From NCBI GenBank assembly GCA_023395465.1, contig JAEWZE010000048.1:62001-126000 (forward strand): DNA of 64,000 nt. The letters run 5' to 3'. A program made the translations under genes and the position numbers. The first letter of the stretch is position 1; each line of letters opens with the position of its first letter. The notes beneath the pieces were generated by a model. That model did not search any database. It was not told the DNA's origin and saw only the letters and a list, made by a program, of their open reading frames with translations. Below are positions 49,763 to 59,638 of this stretch, piece by piece. This DNA comes from Pseudomonadota bacterium (lineage in GTDB: Bacteria; Pseudomonadota; Gammaproteobacteria; Xanthomonadales; Xanthomonadaceae).

Positions 49763-49795
49763 GCAACTTGGCCGCCGCGCAGGACCGCGTAGGGT
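49763..49795 (+). promoter_or_regulatory. Recurrent promoter-like motif, member J (RecG-like gene)
   Basis: The box GCAACTTG starts at 49763 and GTAGGGT begins at offset 27 (49789). The box is 60 bp before the GTG at 49823. Confidence 0.55.
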
Positions 49796-49822
49796 TGAGG
49801 TGTCACCCCACGAAGGTCCGAT

Positions 49823-51817
49823 GTGAACGCAGGTGCAACTGCGGCCAAGCCGCGACGCAAGAAGAAGTCTGACGCGCCGACCGCCTACGATCTGGTCGGG
49901 CGCCTTGCGACGTTCGGCCTGGAACACCCGTGGCAGATTCCGTTGCTGGTGCCTTCCTCTTACGACGACTTCACCACGCCTCTGCATGACGCCTACGGGT
50001 TGGAGTCATGCGCCGACGGCCGCGGTCCGGTGTGGCTGCAGCAGGCTGGCCCACTGCGCCATGCCTACGGCCGCGTGCCCCGCACCACCCTGACCATGCG
50101 AGACCCCGCCGGCAACTTGGTCGGCGCGGTCGCCTTCGGGGACACGAAGGACTGGGCCGAGCGGATCGCGATGGCGGGAAGGGGCGCGGTGTACGTCGCG
50201 CAGGCTTCGCGCTACAGGGGCGAGTTCGGCCTCACGCTCCATGAGTGGATCCCCGCCCGGTGGGTCGGCCGCGTGCGCCCGCGCTACCCCGGCAAGCCCA
50301 ACTACATGCCGCCGGACAAGGTGCGTGAGAAGGTGTTCGAGGCGCTGCCGGTCCAGCTGCCGCACGCTGCCAGCACATTGCGCGAGCAGGTCGAGCACCT
50401 GGTGTCCGAGCGAGAGCTGCTCGCCGCAGCAGGACTTCCAGAGTGGACGCTGGAGCAGGTGTTGCTGGCGGTCCATCAGGCGGCGACGCCAGCCGTCGCA
50501 CACGCGGCGCGCGAGGCACTCCACCGGATCGGCGCCTTCGTTGGCCTGACCCACGCCCACCGCCATGTGCTGAACCGGCCGACCGTACCCGTGCTGGACC
50601 TGGCCACGCGGCACCAGCGCCTGCAGCAGCTCCCATTCACCGCCACCGACGAACAGTGCCAGGCGGTCGAGGACATCGCCGCCGACATGGCACAGCCGCG
50701 CGCCGGCAAGCGGCTCCTGATGGCTGACGTGGGCCTGGGCAAGAGCTGCCCGCTGCTGGTGTGCGCTGCGGCTACCGCCGATGCCGGCGGGCGCGTGGCA
50801 TTGCTAGCTCCCAGCACGCCGCTGGCCGCGCAGCTGCACCGCGAGTTCACGACCTGGTTCCCTGACCGGCCCGCCCGGCTGGTGACCGGGGCCGTCTCCG
50901 AACGAAACCTGCAGGGCGACAGCGTCCTGATCGGCACCTCGGCCCTTCTGTTCCGCAACGTCGGGCAGGTGAACCTCGTGATCTGCGATGAAGAGCAGAA
51001 GTTCAGCGTGGAGCAGCGCGAGGCGCTGACCGGCGTCGGCGCGCACATGGTCTCGGCCACAGCCACCTGCATCCCCCGCACGATGGCGCTAGCGCGCTAC
51101 GGAGCCCTCGGCGTGTCCCGGCTGATCAAGCCGCACGTGCGGAAGAACATCCTCACGCGGCGTTGGACGCAGGAAACCCGCAGGCAGCTGTTCAACGAAC
51201 TACGCGCCCACGTCGTCGGAGGGGGGCAGCTGCTGGTGATCTACCCGATGAAGGAGGCCAAGACGCCGGAAGAGGCACTCAGCGCGGTGACGACCAGTTT
51301 CGAGACCTGGGACCGGCTTTTCCCCGGCCAGGTGCGCTGGCTGCATGCCGACGGCGACAAGGACACCATCTTGGCTGATATGCGCGAGAACCGCGCGCAG
51401 ATCCTCGTGGCTACAACCGTCGTGGAAGTCGGGATCACCATCCCGGACCTGCGCCGGGTGGTCATCGTCTCCCCGGAGCGCATGGGGTTGGCGCAGATCC
51501 ACCAGCTGCGAGGCCGCGTCGCCCGCACGGGCGGCGACGGCTGGTGCGACCTCTACTCCCCCGGCAGCCTCAAGGAGGAGCAGGAGCAGAAGCTCAATGC
51601 GTTCCTCGGGTGCAGGGACGGCTACGAGGTCGCCGAGCTGGACATGAGCCTGCGCGGGTTCGGCGACTTGTCGATGGGCAGCAAGCAGCAGTCCGGATCG
51701 GACCAGGGAATTCTGTTCGGGTCAGCGATCACCGCCGCGCACGTCGAGCCCATGGAATGGCTTTGGCACAGGGTGAACGCCCTGCCGGTGGCGCACGCCG
51801 GGCAGCGCGGCTCATAG
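49823..51817 (+). CDS. RecG-like superfamily 2 helicase
   Basis: A 664-residue protein starting at GTG 49823. The helicase core resembles RecG: MADVGLGKSCP (Walker A, near residue 300; RecG usually has GDVGSGKT), VALLAPSTPLAAQL, CDEEQKFSVEQREAL (DExx box) and SATATCIPRTMAL. TTVVEVGITIPDLRRVVIVSPERMGLAQIHQLRGRVAR is motif V-VI. The first 270 residues differ from the RecG wedge domain, so its branched-DNA preference cannot be assumed. It is probably a fork- or junction-remodelling enzyme. Confidence 0.82.
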   Translation: MNAGATAAKPRRKKKSDAPTAYDLVGRLATFGLEHPWQIPLLVPSSYDDFTTPLHDAYGLESCADGRGPVWLQQAGPLRHAYGRVPRTTLTMRDPAGNLVGAVAFGDTKDWAERIAMAGRGAVYVAQASRYRGEFGLTLHEWIPARWVGRVRPRYPGKPNYMPPDKVREKVFEALPVQLPHAASTLREQVEHLVSERELLAAAGLPEWTLEQVLLAVHQAATPAVAHAAREALHRIGAFVGLTHAHRHVLNRPTVPVLDLATRHQRLQQLPFTATDEQCQAVEDIAADMAQPRAGKRLLMADVGLGKSCPLLVCAAATADAGGRVALLAPSTPLAAQLHREFTTWFPDRPARLVTGAVSERNLQGDSVLIGTSALLFRNVGQVNLVICDEEQKFSVEQREALTGVGAHMVSATATCIPRTMALARYGALGVSRLIKPHVRKNILTRRWTQETRRQLFNELRAHVVGGGQLLVIYPMKEAKTPEEALSAVTTSFETWDRLFPGQVRWLHADGDKDTILADMRENRAQILVATTVVEVGITIPDLRRVVIVSPERMGLAQIHQLRGRVARTGGDGWCDLYSPGSLKEEQEQKLNAFLGCRDGYEVAELDMSLRGFGDLSMGSKQQSGSDQGILFGSAITAAHVEPMEWLWHRVNALPVAHAGQRGS

Positions 51818-52447
51818 CTCAGAAGCAGCCTGCTTCACCTTCTCCTGTTGATCTGTGTACTTGGTTGCCTCTGTCGGGAGATGCCGCACGAACATTGCGC
51901 TCTTCTCGATCGTGTCGAACATCTCTCTAAGCTGAATAGTGACGGTGGCGCCGGACCATGTCAGAAGCTCGGAAGACCATTCTGCGCCTGCGTTAGTTCT
52001 GACCACCAATGTCTCGGTGCTAGTCGGCTGACCGTAGCGTTCAATGAGGACCGCACGTAGTTCGGGATAGTTGTAGTTGGGGAGTTCTGCTTGGACGCGG
52101 CTGACGACACCTTGGTGCATGTAGGCTTCGACGCTGCTGAGCAGGTCCCGCAGGGGAAAGTATCGAAATTGAACGACATCAGCGACGCTGTAGGCGTCGG
52201 GTTGCACACGACACATGGACCTTGGCGTACTGGAGCCCCCGGAGGGGCGATAGCCGATTACCACCTCAGCGTCGCCACCGAGGGGTTGGCATACCGGAAT
52301 AGCGCCCGACAGCGGTGCGCCGAGCTCGATGCCTAACACCGTGCTGGGCTCTTGCGCCCACTTGGGCTCGACCTTTGGGGGAGCCGCCCCGACGAACTGG
52401 CAAGGCAACAGGCTCACCAGCAGAACGACTGCAACCCTCAGATACAT
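51812..52447 (-). CDS. Secreted hypothetical protein
   Basis: A 211-residue protein from ATG 52447, with a G-rich ribosome-binding region. It has a signal peptide (MYLRVAVVLLVSLLPCQFVGA) and a mature domain with two Cys (VCQPLGG ... SMCRVQPD). No domain is recognised. Its 3' end overlaps the end of the RecG-like gene by 6 bp (convergent). Confidence 0.65.
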   Translation of the reverse strand: MYLRVAVVLLVSLLPCQFVGAAPPKVEPKWAQEPSTVLGIELGAPLSGAIPVCQPLGGDAEVVIGYRPSGGSSTPRSMCRVQPDAYSVADVVQFRYFPLRDLLSSVEAYMHQGVVSRVQAELPNYNYPELRAVLIERYGQPTSTETLVVRTNAGAEWSSELLTWSGATVTIQLREMFDTIEKSAMFVRHLPTEATKYTDQQEKVKQAASEL

Positions 52448-52688
52448 CGCCCCCCCCCTTTGCAGAAGCACATATGCTTGAGGCAATCATCGACTGCCGG
52501 GAACGGCCAGACAAGCAGAATCGCTGACGGTCCGTTCGTCGCGGGGGACGGGGCTCGTGGGTCGCTTGCCCGGGATGCCTGTTGAGTCGCAAGCGGCCCG
52601 CAACCACGCAGTCTCGAGGGTCGGTTGGGAGATCGGAAGCGTCGGGACGGCTCCTAGACTTGGCGTGGTCCCGAACCCCCCGAGCACG

Positions 52689-54254
52689 ATGAAAGCCAAG
52701 ACCCTCTCGATCGCCCTCGCTGCTGCCCTGATGATGGGTGGCGTGGGAAGTGCCCACGCCGGCGACCTGGCCCCGCTCGAAGCCCGCGCGGCCGCCGGGG
52801 ATAGCACCGCTATGGTCGACCTGGGTGAGGCGCTGCTGGCCCGGGACCGGCCGGTCGAAGGCCTGATGTACCTGGAGAACGTCATCATCCTCGGCAGGCC
52901 GGAGGAAGACGTAGCCCGCGCGCATGCCGCGCTGGGCCGCCACTACGGCAGGATCACCAACAGCCAGATCGCCCGGGCAACGAGCCTGCAGCACTACCAG
53001 CGCGCCGCGGTCCTCGGCCACGTTCCGTCCCAGGTCCAGCTCGGACGGCTCTACCTCGACGACGCCAAGCGGGCGCGCGGCAAGGAGCGCGACGGCCTCC
53101 TCGACAACGCCTTGGTCGTCCTGCAGCACGCCGCGTCGCAGGCCGGTGACCTGGAGGCTGCGTTCCTGCTCGGCCACTCGTTCCTGACCGGAGATGGCTT
53201 CCGCAAGAACTCGGACGTCGGACTGGCCTGGATGAAGCTCGCCGGCGAGCGCGGGCACCAGCAGGCGGCATTCGAGGCAGGTTCGCGCGAACTGAAGGCC
53301 CGCAACGCCTCGGAGGCCGCGCGCTTCCTGGGCCTGGCCGCGCAGGCTGGATCCACCCAGGCGATGATGCTGCTGGCTGAAGGCCACCTCGAGGGCAAGG
53401 TGTTTGCCCAGGACATGGCCATCGCGCGCGTGTGGGCCAAGCAGGCCGAGGCGCGGGGGGTGCGAAATGCCAAGGATCTGCTGGCCCGCATCGACCCGCC
53501 GGCGCCTGCCGCCCTGCCTCTTCACGCACCTGCAGCCAGCGCGCAGCCGACCACGCGGGTGGCCAGCTACACCGCCCCAAGCGCTGTCGCACCGCTCGCC
53601 AGTGCCACCGACGCCGCCGAGACGGGCCGTTTGCGCGAACTCGAGGCGCGCAACGCCGAGCTGGAACGCATGGTCGCGAACCTTGCCCAGCGCGTGCAGG
53701 CCCTTGCTGGTGGTGGCGAGTCTGCTGCTCCGGCCAAGGCCGTTTCTCGCCCGACGTCGCACCCGGCACCGGCCGCGCCCGCGGTCGCGCAGGTCAATCT
53801 GTCCGAACTGGACGCCACGCCTGTTGCCACCAGCGTCCCGGCCGTCGCGAAGGTGGAGGCGACCGCTGTCGAGGACCTTGATCCGCCACGCAGCCGCCGC
53901 GCGCCGCGCCTCACCGAGAACGAACGCGGCCTGCAGGAGCACGGCGCTGGCCAGTACGAGAAGGCCGCGCGGTACTTCGCCCGGGCCGTACGCGCCGGCG
54001 ACGCCGATGCGATGAACAACCTCGGCATGCTCAAGCTGCAGGGCATGGGCGTGGCCGCCGACCGTGATGGGGCGATGGAGCTGTTCCGCCAAGCGGCCGA
54101 GCGGGGGCATTCGGTCGCCGCCCGCAACATCGGCTACATGTACCAGCAGGGCCTGGGTGTCGGGCAGGATCTCGCCCGCGCGACCATCTGGCTGCGGCAC
54201 GCCGGCAGCCTCGAGCGGCGGCAGGTACTCGGTCGCGGCTACGCCGGACTCTGA
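52689..54254 (+). CDS. Secreted Sel1/TPR-repeat protein
   Basis: A 521-residue protein from ATG 52689. It has a signal peptide (LSIALAAALMMGGVGSAHA) and at least six Sel1-like repeats (for example AGDLEAAFLLGHSFLTGDGFRKNSDVGLAWMKLA and AGDADAMNNLGMLKLQGMGV). An Ala/Pro linker with a short coiled coil (LRELEARNAELERMVANLAQRV) separates the repeats into two groups. It is a periplasmic scaffold of unknown partner. Confidence 0.8.
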   Translation: MKAKTLSIALAAALMMGGVGSAHAGDLAPLEARAAAGDSTAMVDLGEALLARDRPVEGLMYLENVIILGRPEEDVARAHAALGRHYGRITNSQIARATSLQHYQRAAVLGHVPSQVQLGRLYLDDAKRARGKERDGLLDNALVVLQHAASQAGDLEAAFLLGHSFLTGDGFRKNSDVGLAWMKLAGERGHQQAAFEAGSRELKARNASEAARFLGLAAQAGSTQAMMLLAEGHLEGKVFAQDMAIARVWAKQAEARGVRNAKDLLARIDPPAPAALPLHAPAASAQPTTRVASYTAPSAVAPLASATDAAETGRLRELEARNAELERMVANLAQRVQALAGGGESAAPAKAVSRPTSHPAPAAPAVAQVNLSELDATPVATSVPAVAKVEATAVEDLDPPRSRRAPRLTENERGLQEHGAGQYEKAARYFARAVRAGDADAMNNLGMLKLQGMGVAADRDGAMELFRQAAERGHSVAARNIGYMYQQGLGVGQDLARATIWLRHAGSLERRQVLGRGYAGL

Positions 54255-54274
54255 TGCAGGCTGGTGGTTAGGGG

Positions 54275-54297
54275 AACGGGGCTTCGGCCCCGTTTGC
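54275..54297 (+). terminator. Likely terminator after the Sel1 gene
   Basis: AACGGGGC (54275-54282) pairs with GCCCCGTT (54287-54294) around TTCG, with a short T run (TTTG). The stem is strong but the tail is short. Confidence 0.65.
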
Positions 54298-54375
54298 CAT
54301 TGAAGGCCGGACGCATGCCTAGAATGTCGCCCCACTCGCGCGCCCGCGCAGCGGCAACCCTCAGAGACCCCAGTA

Positions 54376-55287
54376 GTGCTCCCGCCTGACGAATACGACA
54401 TCGCCGCCACCGCCGAGCGGATCCGCACCCTGTTCACCGAGCGTCAGGTGTGGTTCGACCACCGGTTCGATCTGGAGGAGTGGCAGCAGCGCAACGCCCG
54501 CTTAGGATTCCAGGTGGGTCTGGCAATCCACGGCTTGGCCTGCGGCCGCGGCGATGGGAGCGTGCCGCCGGATCAGGAGGCCGGCGCCCCGCGCACCGTG
54601 CTCGACTTCCTGGCCGAAGACTATGCGTTCGAGGGCGGTCCCGATGAGGTCCGCGCCTTCGTTGAGGGCACCTTCCCGATGTCCATCGAGGACACTGTGA
54701 AGTTCGCCGCGTTCCTGGGCTGCAACGTGGGCGACTTCAGCCCCTACCACCAGGGGCGGATCGATGCCGTCGCCGAGTTTTCGACCGGGCAAGATGAGGT
54801 CGAGCAGCTCCACGCGAGGCTTGAGGCGGCCGAAGAACACTTGGAGGCCATCGCCGGCGCACTTCCGCGCTGGCTCAAGCTGGCTCAGGTGGCGATCACA
54901 GAGCGCATCGTCGCCGCCGTGCGCAGCGAGCTCGCCAGTGCAGACGCGCCAGAGGAAGTGGAAGGGATCACCAGCGCACTGGACTATATGGGTCTGCTGC
55001 GGTCGGAGGGGTCCGACAATGGGCTCTACCAGCTGGGCATGGATATGGTGGACATGCTGATTCGCCACCAGCTCGACGCGCTACCCCCTCCTGACCAGGT
55101 CGCGGTCCTCTTGCCGCTGTGCGATCGGAGCCGGAGCGTGAACCTTGCCGAGGATCTGGTGGCCAACTTGGACGTCAGCGTGGACGACTGGGCCGCGGCC
55201 CTGCGCAAGGATCTGGCGGACGGCTGGACCGAGCAGCTGCAGGACGCAGTGCTCACCACGATCCCCAGCCGCGGCCGGCACGAATGA
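54376..55287 (+). CDS. Hypothetical protein
   Basis: A 303-residue acidic protein from GTG 54376. It has a helical N-terminal part with FDHRFDLEEWQQRNARLGFQ, a coiled-coil segment (DEVEQLHARLEAAEEHLEAIAG) and an acidic C-terminus. No domain is recognised. It is convergent with the DNA-binding gene at 55399. Confidence 0.65.
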   Translation: MLPPDEYDIAATAERIRTLFTERQVWFDHRFDLEEWQQRNARLGFQVGLAIHGLACGRGDGSVPPDQEAGAPRTVLDFLAEDYAFEGGPDEVRAFVEGTFPMSIEDTVKFAAFLGCNVGDFSPYHQGRIDAVAEFSTGQDEVEQLHARLEAAEEHLEAIAGALPRWLKLAQVAITERIVAAVRSELASADAPEEVEGITSALDYMGLLRSEGSDNGLYQLGMDMVDMLIRHQLDALPPPDQVAVLLPLCDRSRSVNLAEDLVANLDVSVDDWAAALRKDLADGWTEQLQDAVLTTIPSRGRHE

Positions 55288-55398
55288 CTCCGCGCGGCGC
55301 GTGCCCGGCGCCGCCACGAGGGTGGACATTGGCGGGCTTGCAGGCCTGGATGGCAAATCTCGCCAGGCCGCCGGACAGCCTATTGTAGCGAGCCCGGT

Positions 55399-56529
55399 CT
55401 ACGGATTGGCACCAGCCACGCTTTCCTTCGGAAGCGCCAAGAGGGCCGCGTCCCGCCGACTGAGCGAGATTCCCAGTGCGCCGATCCTCTGCGCCACCGC
55501 AGCGTAGCTCCGTGTCTCGCCCGTTCCGTCCGTGAAGTAACGCACATGGATCTCCCGCAACGGGATCGTGCCTTGGTATTCATGCAGGATCGCGTCTTCG
55601 CGTGCAGTCCAGCGACGAAGGACTGCCCGTTCTCGCGCTGGTGCACGCGGGGGGGTGGACGCCAAGCGTTCTCGCTGGCAGACGTCTGCAGTGGAGTCCT
55701 TGACGGACCTGGGGAGCCTCTTGCAGGGCGTGATGCCAAGCTCGCGGGCCCGGCGGCCGATCTCAGGTCGGGACCGCCACACCCCGCAACTTCGGAAGAA
55801 CAGGGTGTGGACGATCCCGATCGGCAGGACGGGGACCCAGGCATTGATGATCGCATCCTCGTCCGGTGCAAACGACCTGTCCCGCCTGCGCGAGATCGGC
55901 GACGGCCGCGGGTACCCCAGCCGCGCAGCGCGCTGCGTGACCGCTCGGACCGTTCGCCCGCTGGCTGTCGCGATTGACGAGGCGCTCGCGCCCTCGCTGA
56001 AGAGGTAGAGCATGCGCAGGTCGTCTTTCTGCTCCCACGCCCGCCGTCGCCCGGGTCCGCGCCTGCACACGCGCAACCGCTTGTCGACCGGTGCGCTGGG
56101 TATCCGCTTGACATCCTGTCCGTCCCGCCAGGCGATGGCGCGTCGGAGAGCGCGCCGCGGATCGCCACCATCTGAGAAGTCGCGCTGCTTGAAGTCATGG
56201 GTTCTGGACTCGCCACGCTTCGCGCGCCATCCCTGCGTGATCCGCTTCACGCCTCGTGGAACTTCAAGAAGCATCTCTTCGACGCGAACCAGCCGAAAGC
56301 CAATGGGCAGCGATGGCAATGCCGAGGGCCGTGCGTAGTACCAATCCATGGCCTTGAGGTAGCGGCCAAGCTCCCCATCGCTCGTTGCCTTGAACTCACG
56401 CGTCCGCCCTGCCTCCGCGTGTCCGGCTGGTGCGCGCACACGCCACCCGCGAGCGGTCTGAATCGCGCCGGTGGGCACGGGCCAGGTCTGTCCGTCGATC
56501 ATGACGTTGCGCGGCTGGGATCGTCGCAT
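55399..56529 (-). CDS. AP2-like and Myb/SANT-like DNA-binding protein
   Basis: A 376-residue basic protein from ATG 56529. The N-terminal half has two AP2-like stretches (WPVPTGAIQTARGWRVRAP; GVKRITQGWRAKRGESRTHDFKQRDF). The middle has a helix-turn-helix (ASASSIATASGRTVRAVTQRAARLGY). The C-terminal half has two Myb/SANT-like repeats (FAPDEDAIINAWVPVLP ... RRARELGI; RRWTAREDAILHEYQGTIPL ... QRIGALGI). No nuclease motif is seen. It could control the tra genes that start just upstream on the other strand. Confidence 0.65.
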   Translation of the reverse strand: MRRSQPRNVMIDGQTWPVPTGAIQTARGWRVRAPAGHAEAGRTREFKATSDGELGRYLKAMDWYYARPSALPSLPIGFRLVRVEEMLLEVPRGVKRITQGWRAKRGESRTHDFKQRDFSDGGDPRRALRRAIAWRDGQDVKRIPSAPVDKRLRVCRRGPGRRRAWEQKDDLRMLYLFSEGASASSIATASGRTVRAVTQRAARLGYPRPSPISRRRDRSFAPDEDAIINAWVPVLPIGIVHTLFFRSCGVWRSRPEIGRRARELGITPCKRLPRSVKDSTADVCQRERLASTPPRAPARERAVLRRWTAREDAILHEYQGTIPLREIHVRYFTDGTGETRSYAAVAQRIGALGISLSRRDAALLALPKESVAGANP

Positions 56530-56713
56530 CGGGTTCGGTTCGCGGGATGCCTGACGACAGCGTAGGTAGCGGCTTCCGTGAGGGGAGATCCAACCAGAGC
56601 CTCAAGGTGCCTGGTTCCAGGCCATGCAAGGAACAGTTGGGGGCTGTGCAACCGACGCTCTACCAGCGGGGGTTTCGCACCTTTGGCGTTCAGCGGCTCC
56701 TGATACTCCCGGC

Positions 56714-59638
56714 ATGCTCGCCCGTCTTTCCAGTCTGCTTCGCCGCCGTTCCGGCGCACCCCCCGCGTCGGCTGCCCCTTCACCGCCGTCGTCGGCCCCA
56801 ATCGACCAGCAGATCGACAACGGGGTAGGGCACCTTCACGGAGCGCTGTTGCCGGACCACCCGCGCCGCCAGGGCGAGCCGGTCCCGCGCTGGCCCGAGC
56901 ACGGCGCGGCGCTGATGGCGGCGACGCCCGAGGAACTGCTGGCCACCCAGGCCGAACTGATCGACCGCATCCGCGAGATCAGCCCCCTGGGAAAGACCGA
57001 CTTCAACCGGCTGATCCTTCCTGCGTTCCACCGCTTCGCCAGTTGGGTACACCTGCTACCAGCCAGCGAGGCCCACCACCACTACGGCCCGGGCGGTCTG
57101 CTTCGTCACGGTTTCGAAGTTGCGTTGCACGCCGCGCGGCTGGCAGAGGGCAAGCACGTAGGCGTGGACCTCCCCCCGTCCTCGCGCAGTCGCTACGAGT
57201 TGCGCTGGCGTGTCGCCGCGATGCTGGGCGGCCTGCTCCACGACCTGGGCAAGCCCCTGGTGGACTGCGGCGCCACCGACCCGGAGCGGACGATCACCTG
57301 GCCGTCGCACGCCGGCGACCTCTACGCGTGGCTGCAGGCCAACAACCTGGCCCACTACCGCGTCTACTGGCGCAGCGGCGCGCGTCACGACCGGCACAAG
57401 CCCGTCGGCACCGCGGTCACGCGCGAGATCATCGGCCACGACTTGCTGGCCTGGTTGAGCGATGAGCCGACGCAGGATGTGATGAGCCTGCTGATGATGG
57501 CGATCGCCAACATGGCCTCCAGCAACAACGTCATGGCGCTCGTGGTGTCCAAAGCGGACTCCATGTCGGTCGAGGCGGATCTCAAGCGCCTGGCCAAGCG
57601 CACCCAGGCGTCGGCAACCGCCGGGACCCACAGCGCAGCCGGCCTGATCATGGCGCAGCTGCGCCGCATGGTGGAGGCCAACCGCATCGTGGTGAACCGC
57701 CCTGGCGGCACGATCTGGGTGGTCGAGGAGGCTGGCGTGTTCGGTGCCTACCCGGCACTGCTCGAGGCGGTGATCGCGAGCATGAAGCGCGACGACGTGC
57801 CGTCCATGCCGGCCAGCCGCGCGGAGATCGCCGAGCTGCTTGCCGACACCGGCTTTATCGAGCCCTGCGTGGCCGACACCGCGGACGGCCGCCAGCGCTC
57901 CCTGACCTGGGACGTGCGCATCACCCTCAATCGCAGCGGCGAGATGCAGGAGACCGCGCCGATCAAGGCCATGCGCTTCACCAACCCCGAGCTTGTGTTC
58001 GGCAGCGCCCCGGTCCATCCGCCGGCGACCGGGCGCGCCAACTCCCCCTTCATCTCCCTCGAGGACGCAGCGAAGATCGCCGACTCGGTCACCGTCGAGA
58101 CTGCCCCGCAGACCGCGGCGTCCGCATTGGGCGGCAGCCCGACCACCGAGACCGAGACCGCGGCCGATTCCCAGGACGCCGCCGCGGCGCAAGCGGCCGG
58201 GCTGCAGCCCAGCTCCCAGGCAATGCCAGGCGGCGGCGCCTCGAACCACGCTCCCGCGTCCGGGTCGGACGGCGAGGGAAGGGCGCCGTCCAGCGCGGAC
58301 GGTATCGCCACCGAACCAGGCAGCACGCTGGGCCCCCAGGACATCACCCAGGCAGAAGCGCCACCCGAGGCCGGACCGGGCAGCGAGGACTGTGGGGCCA
58401 ACGAAGAAGGCCCGCACATCGCCGATCGGCGCAACCGTCGCGACATCGCGACCGAGCGCCGCCACGCGGCGGCGTCCGACCAGCGCAAGAACCAGCCGGG
58501 CGACCTGCAGGAGCTGATCAAGAAGGTCAGCAAGGCCCCGCTGTTCGGCGCGGCGTTCGCGCAGGTACTCCGCAACATCTACCGCGGCACGCTCTCCTAC
58601 GGCAGCGACTACTGCGACGCGGCCGAAGGCCTTGCGCTGGCGTACCCGACCGCGCTCGAGGATCTCGGAATGCCGCCCGAGGACATCCTCGCCGGCGCGG
58701 TGGAGCAGCGCTGGGTCGTGATCGAGCCCGGCTCGGATCGCAAGGTGACCGAGCGCAGCTTCCCGGACGGAAGCCGTCGCAAGTGCGTGCTGCTGGGCGG
58801 AGACGTCGGCGCGGCGTGGGATGCCCTGCGCAGCCAGTACCCGGAGGTGCTGGAGAAGCGCGAGAAGCCAGCGCCTGAGCAGCCGCCGGCACCGGCCAGC
58901 GCGCCGGCCGAACCGCGTCCTGCGCCGGCCAGTCCCCAGCCTGCACCCGGGTCGCGTGGGGCACCCCAGCGCCCGTCCCAGCAGCAGCGCCAGGAGCCAG
59001 CCAAGCCGCAGGTGCAACGCCAGCAGCAGCAGCGCCAGCAGCAGCGCGAGCAGCAGCCCCTGCAGCAGCGCCCGGCCCCGTCCGCGCCCGTCCAGTCCGG
59101 TGCTCCGCGCCTGTCACCCACGGCGAACCAGACGCCCACGGCACCGCCGCCGCCGACGGAGGAGCAGCAGAAGCGTCTGCTCAAGCACCCGGTGGTCGGG
59201 GCACAGAGCGCATCGACCCCGAAGCCATCGGCAAGTGCGGCGGCCCCGATCGCCCCGACCCCCGCGCCGAAGGAGAGCGGATCGCCCATCGCCTGCGCAC
59301 TGATTTCCGAGCTGACCCCGGAGCTTGTTGCGCGCATCAACGCCACCTTCGTGCTGGTGGCCGAGACGATGGTGATGCGCAGCGACAAGTACGACCTGGG
59401 CCGCGCCGACGATCTCAAGGCGGTCATGCGCGTGCTGGTGGAGGACGCCGGCGTCCGCGTCGGACCGCTGCTCACCGCGCTGACCACGGAGTCGAACCCC
59501 GCCGTGCTGCTCAAGCTGCCGGCAAGCAAGACCATCAGGGAGATCAAGACGGTGAAGATGAACCCGGACTACCAGCGCCCCGACTGGCTGACGGCAAAGC
59601 TCGACCAGGCGCGGGCGAAGCTGGGGGCCGGCGCGTGA
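56714..59638 (+). CDS. traI: TraI-type relaxase of the MobH (TraI_2) family
   Basis: A 974-residue protein from ATG 56714 (MLARLSSLLRRRSG); the frame is open to 56624 but without coding character. The TraI_2 domain carries HHHYGPGGLLRHGFEV (His121-123) and an HD pair in LLHDLGKP (about residues 176-177), which are the MobH hallmarks. A long Ala/Glu/Pro/Gln-rich middle separates this from a C-terminal TraI_2_C-like domain (IACALISELTPELVARINATFVLVAETMVMRSDKYD). It nicks the transfer origin and pilots the strand. It overlaps traD by 4 nt. Confidence 0.9.
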   Translation: MLARLSSLLRRRSGAPPASAAPSPPSSAPIDQQIDNGVGHLHGALLPDHPRRQGEPVPRWPEHGAALMAATPEELLATQAELIDRIREISPLGKTDFNRLILPAFHRFASWVHLLPASEAHHHYGPGGLLRHGFEVALHAARLAEGKHVGVDLPPSSRSRYELRWRVAAMLGGLLHDLGKPLVDCGATDPERTITWPSHAGDLYAWLQANNLAHYRVYWRSGARHDRHKPVGTAVTREIIGHDLLAWLSDEPTQDVMSLLMMAIANMASSNNVMALVVSKADSMSVEADLKRLAKRTQASATAGTHSAAGLIMAQLRRMVEANRIVVNRPGGTIWVVEEAGVFGAYPALLEAVIASMKRDDVPSMPASRAEIAELLADTGFIEPCVADTADGRQRSLTWDVRITLNRSGEMQETAPIKAMRFTNPELVFGSAPVHPPATGRANSPFISLEDAAKIADSVTVETAPQTAASALGGSPTTETETAADSQDAAAAQAAGLQPSSQAMPGGGASNHAPASGSDGEGRAPSSADGIATEPGSTLGPQDITQAEAPPEAGPGSEDCGANEEGPHIADRRNRRDIATERRHAAASDQRKNQPGDLQELIKKVSKAPLFGAAFAQVLRNIYRGTLSYGSDYCDAAEGLALAYPTALEDLGMPPEDILAGAVEQRWVVIEPGSDRKVTERSFPDGSRRKCVLLGGDVGAAWDALRSQYPEVLEKREKPAPEQPPAPASAPAEPRPAPASPQPAPGSRGAPQRPSQQQRQEPAKPQVQRQQQQRQQQREQQPLQQRPAPSAPVQSGAPRLSPTANQTPTAPPPPTEEQQKRLLKHPVVGAQSASTPKPSASAAAPIAPTPAPKESGSPIACALISELTPELVARINATFVLVAETMVMRSDKYDLGRADDLKAVMRVLVEDAGVRVGPLLTALTTESNPAVLLKLPASKTIREIKTVKMNPDYQRPDWLTAKLDQARAKLGAGA

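Noticed and set aside
52266..54437. Long minus-strand frame (723 codons) opposite the Sel1 gene
   Set aside because: GC-rich genes leave long open antisense frames. The plus-strand frame has a signal peptide and clear repeats, while this one has shadow-type composition.
56677..56709. Thirteenth promoter-motif member before traI
   Set aside because: GCACCTTT followed by ATACTCC at offset 27 partly fits, but the box has a mismatch at a key position and lies only 37 bp before the start codon.
57056..59017. Long minus-strand frame opposite traI
   Set aside because: It is rich in Arg, Gly and His without motifs, and the plus strand has MobH motifs throughout.
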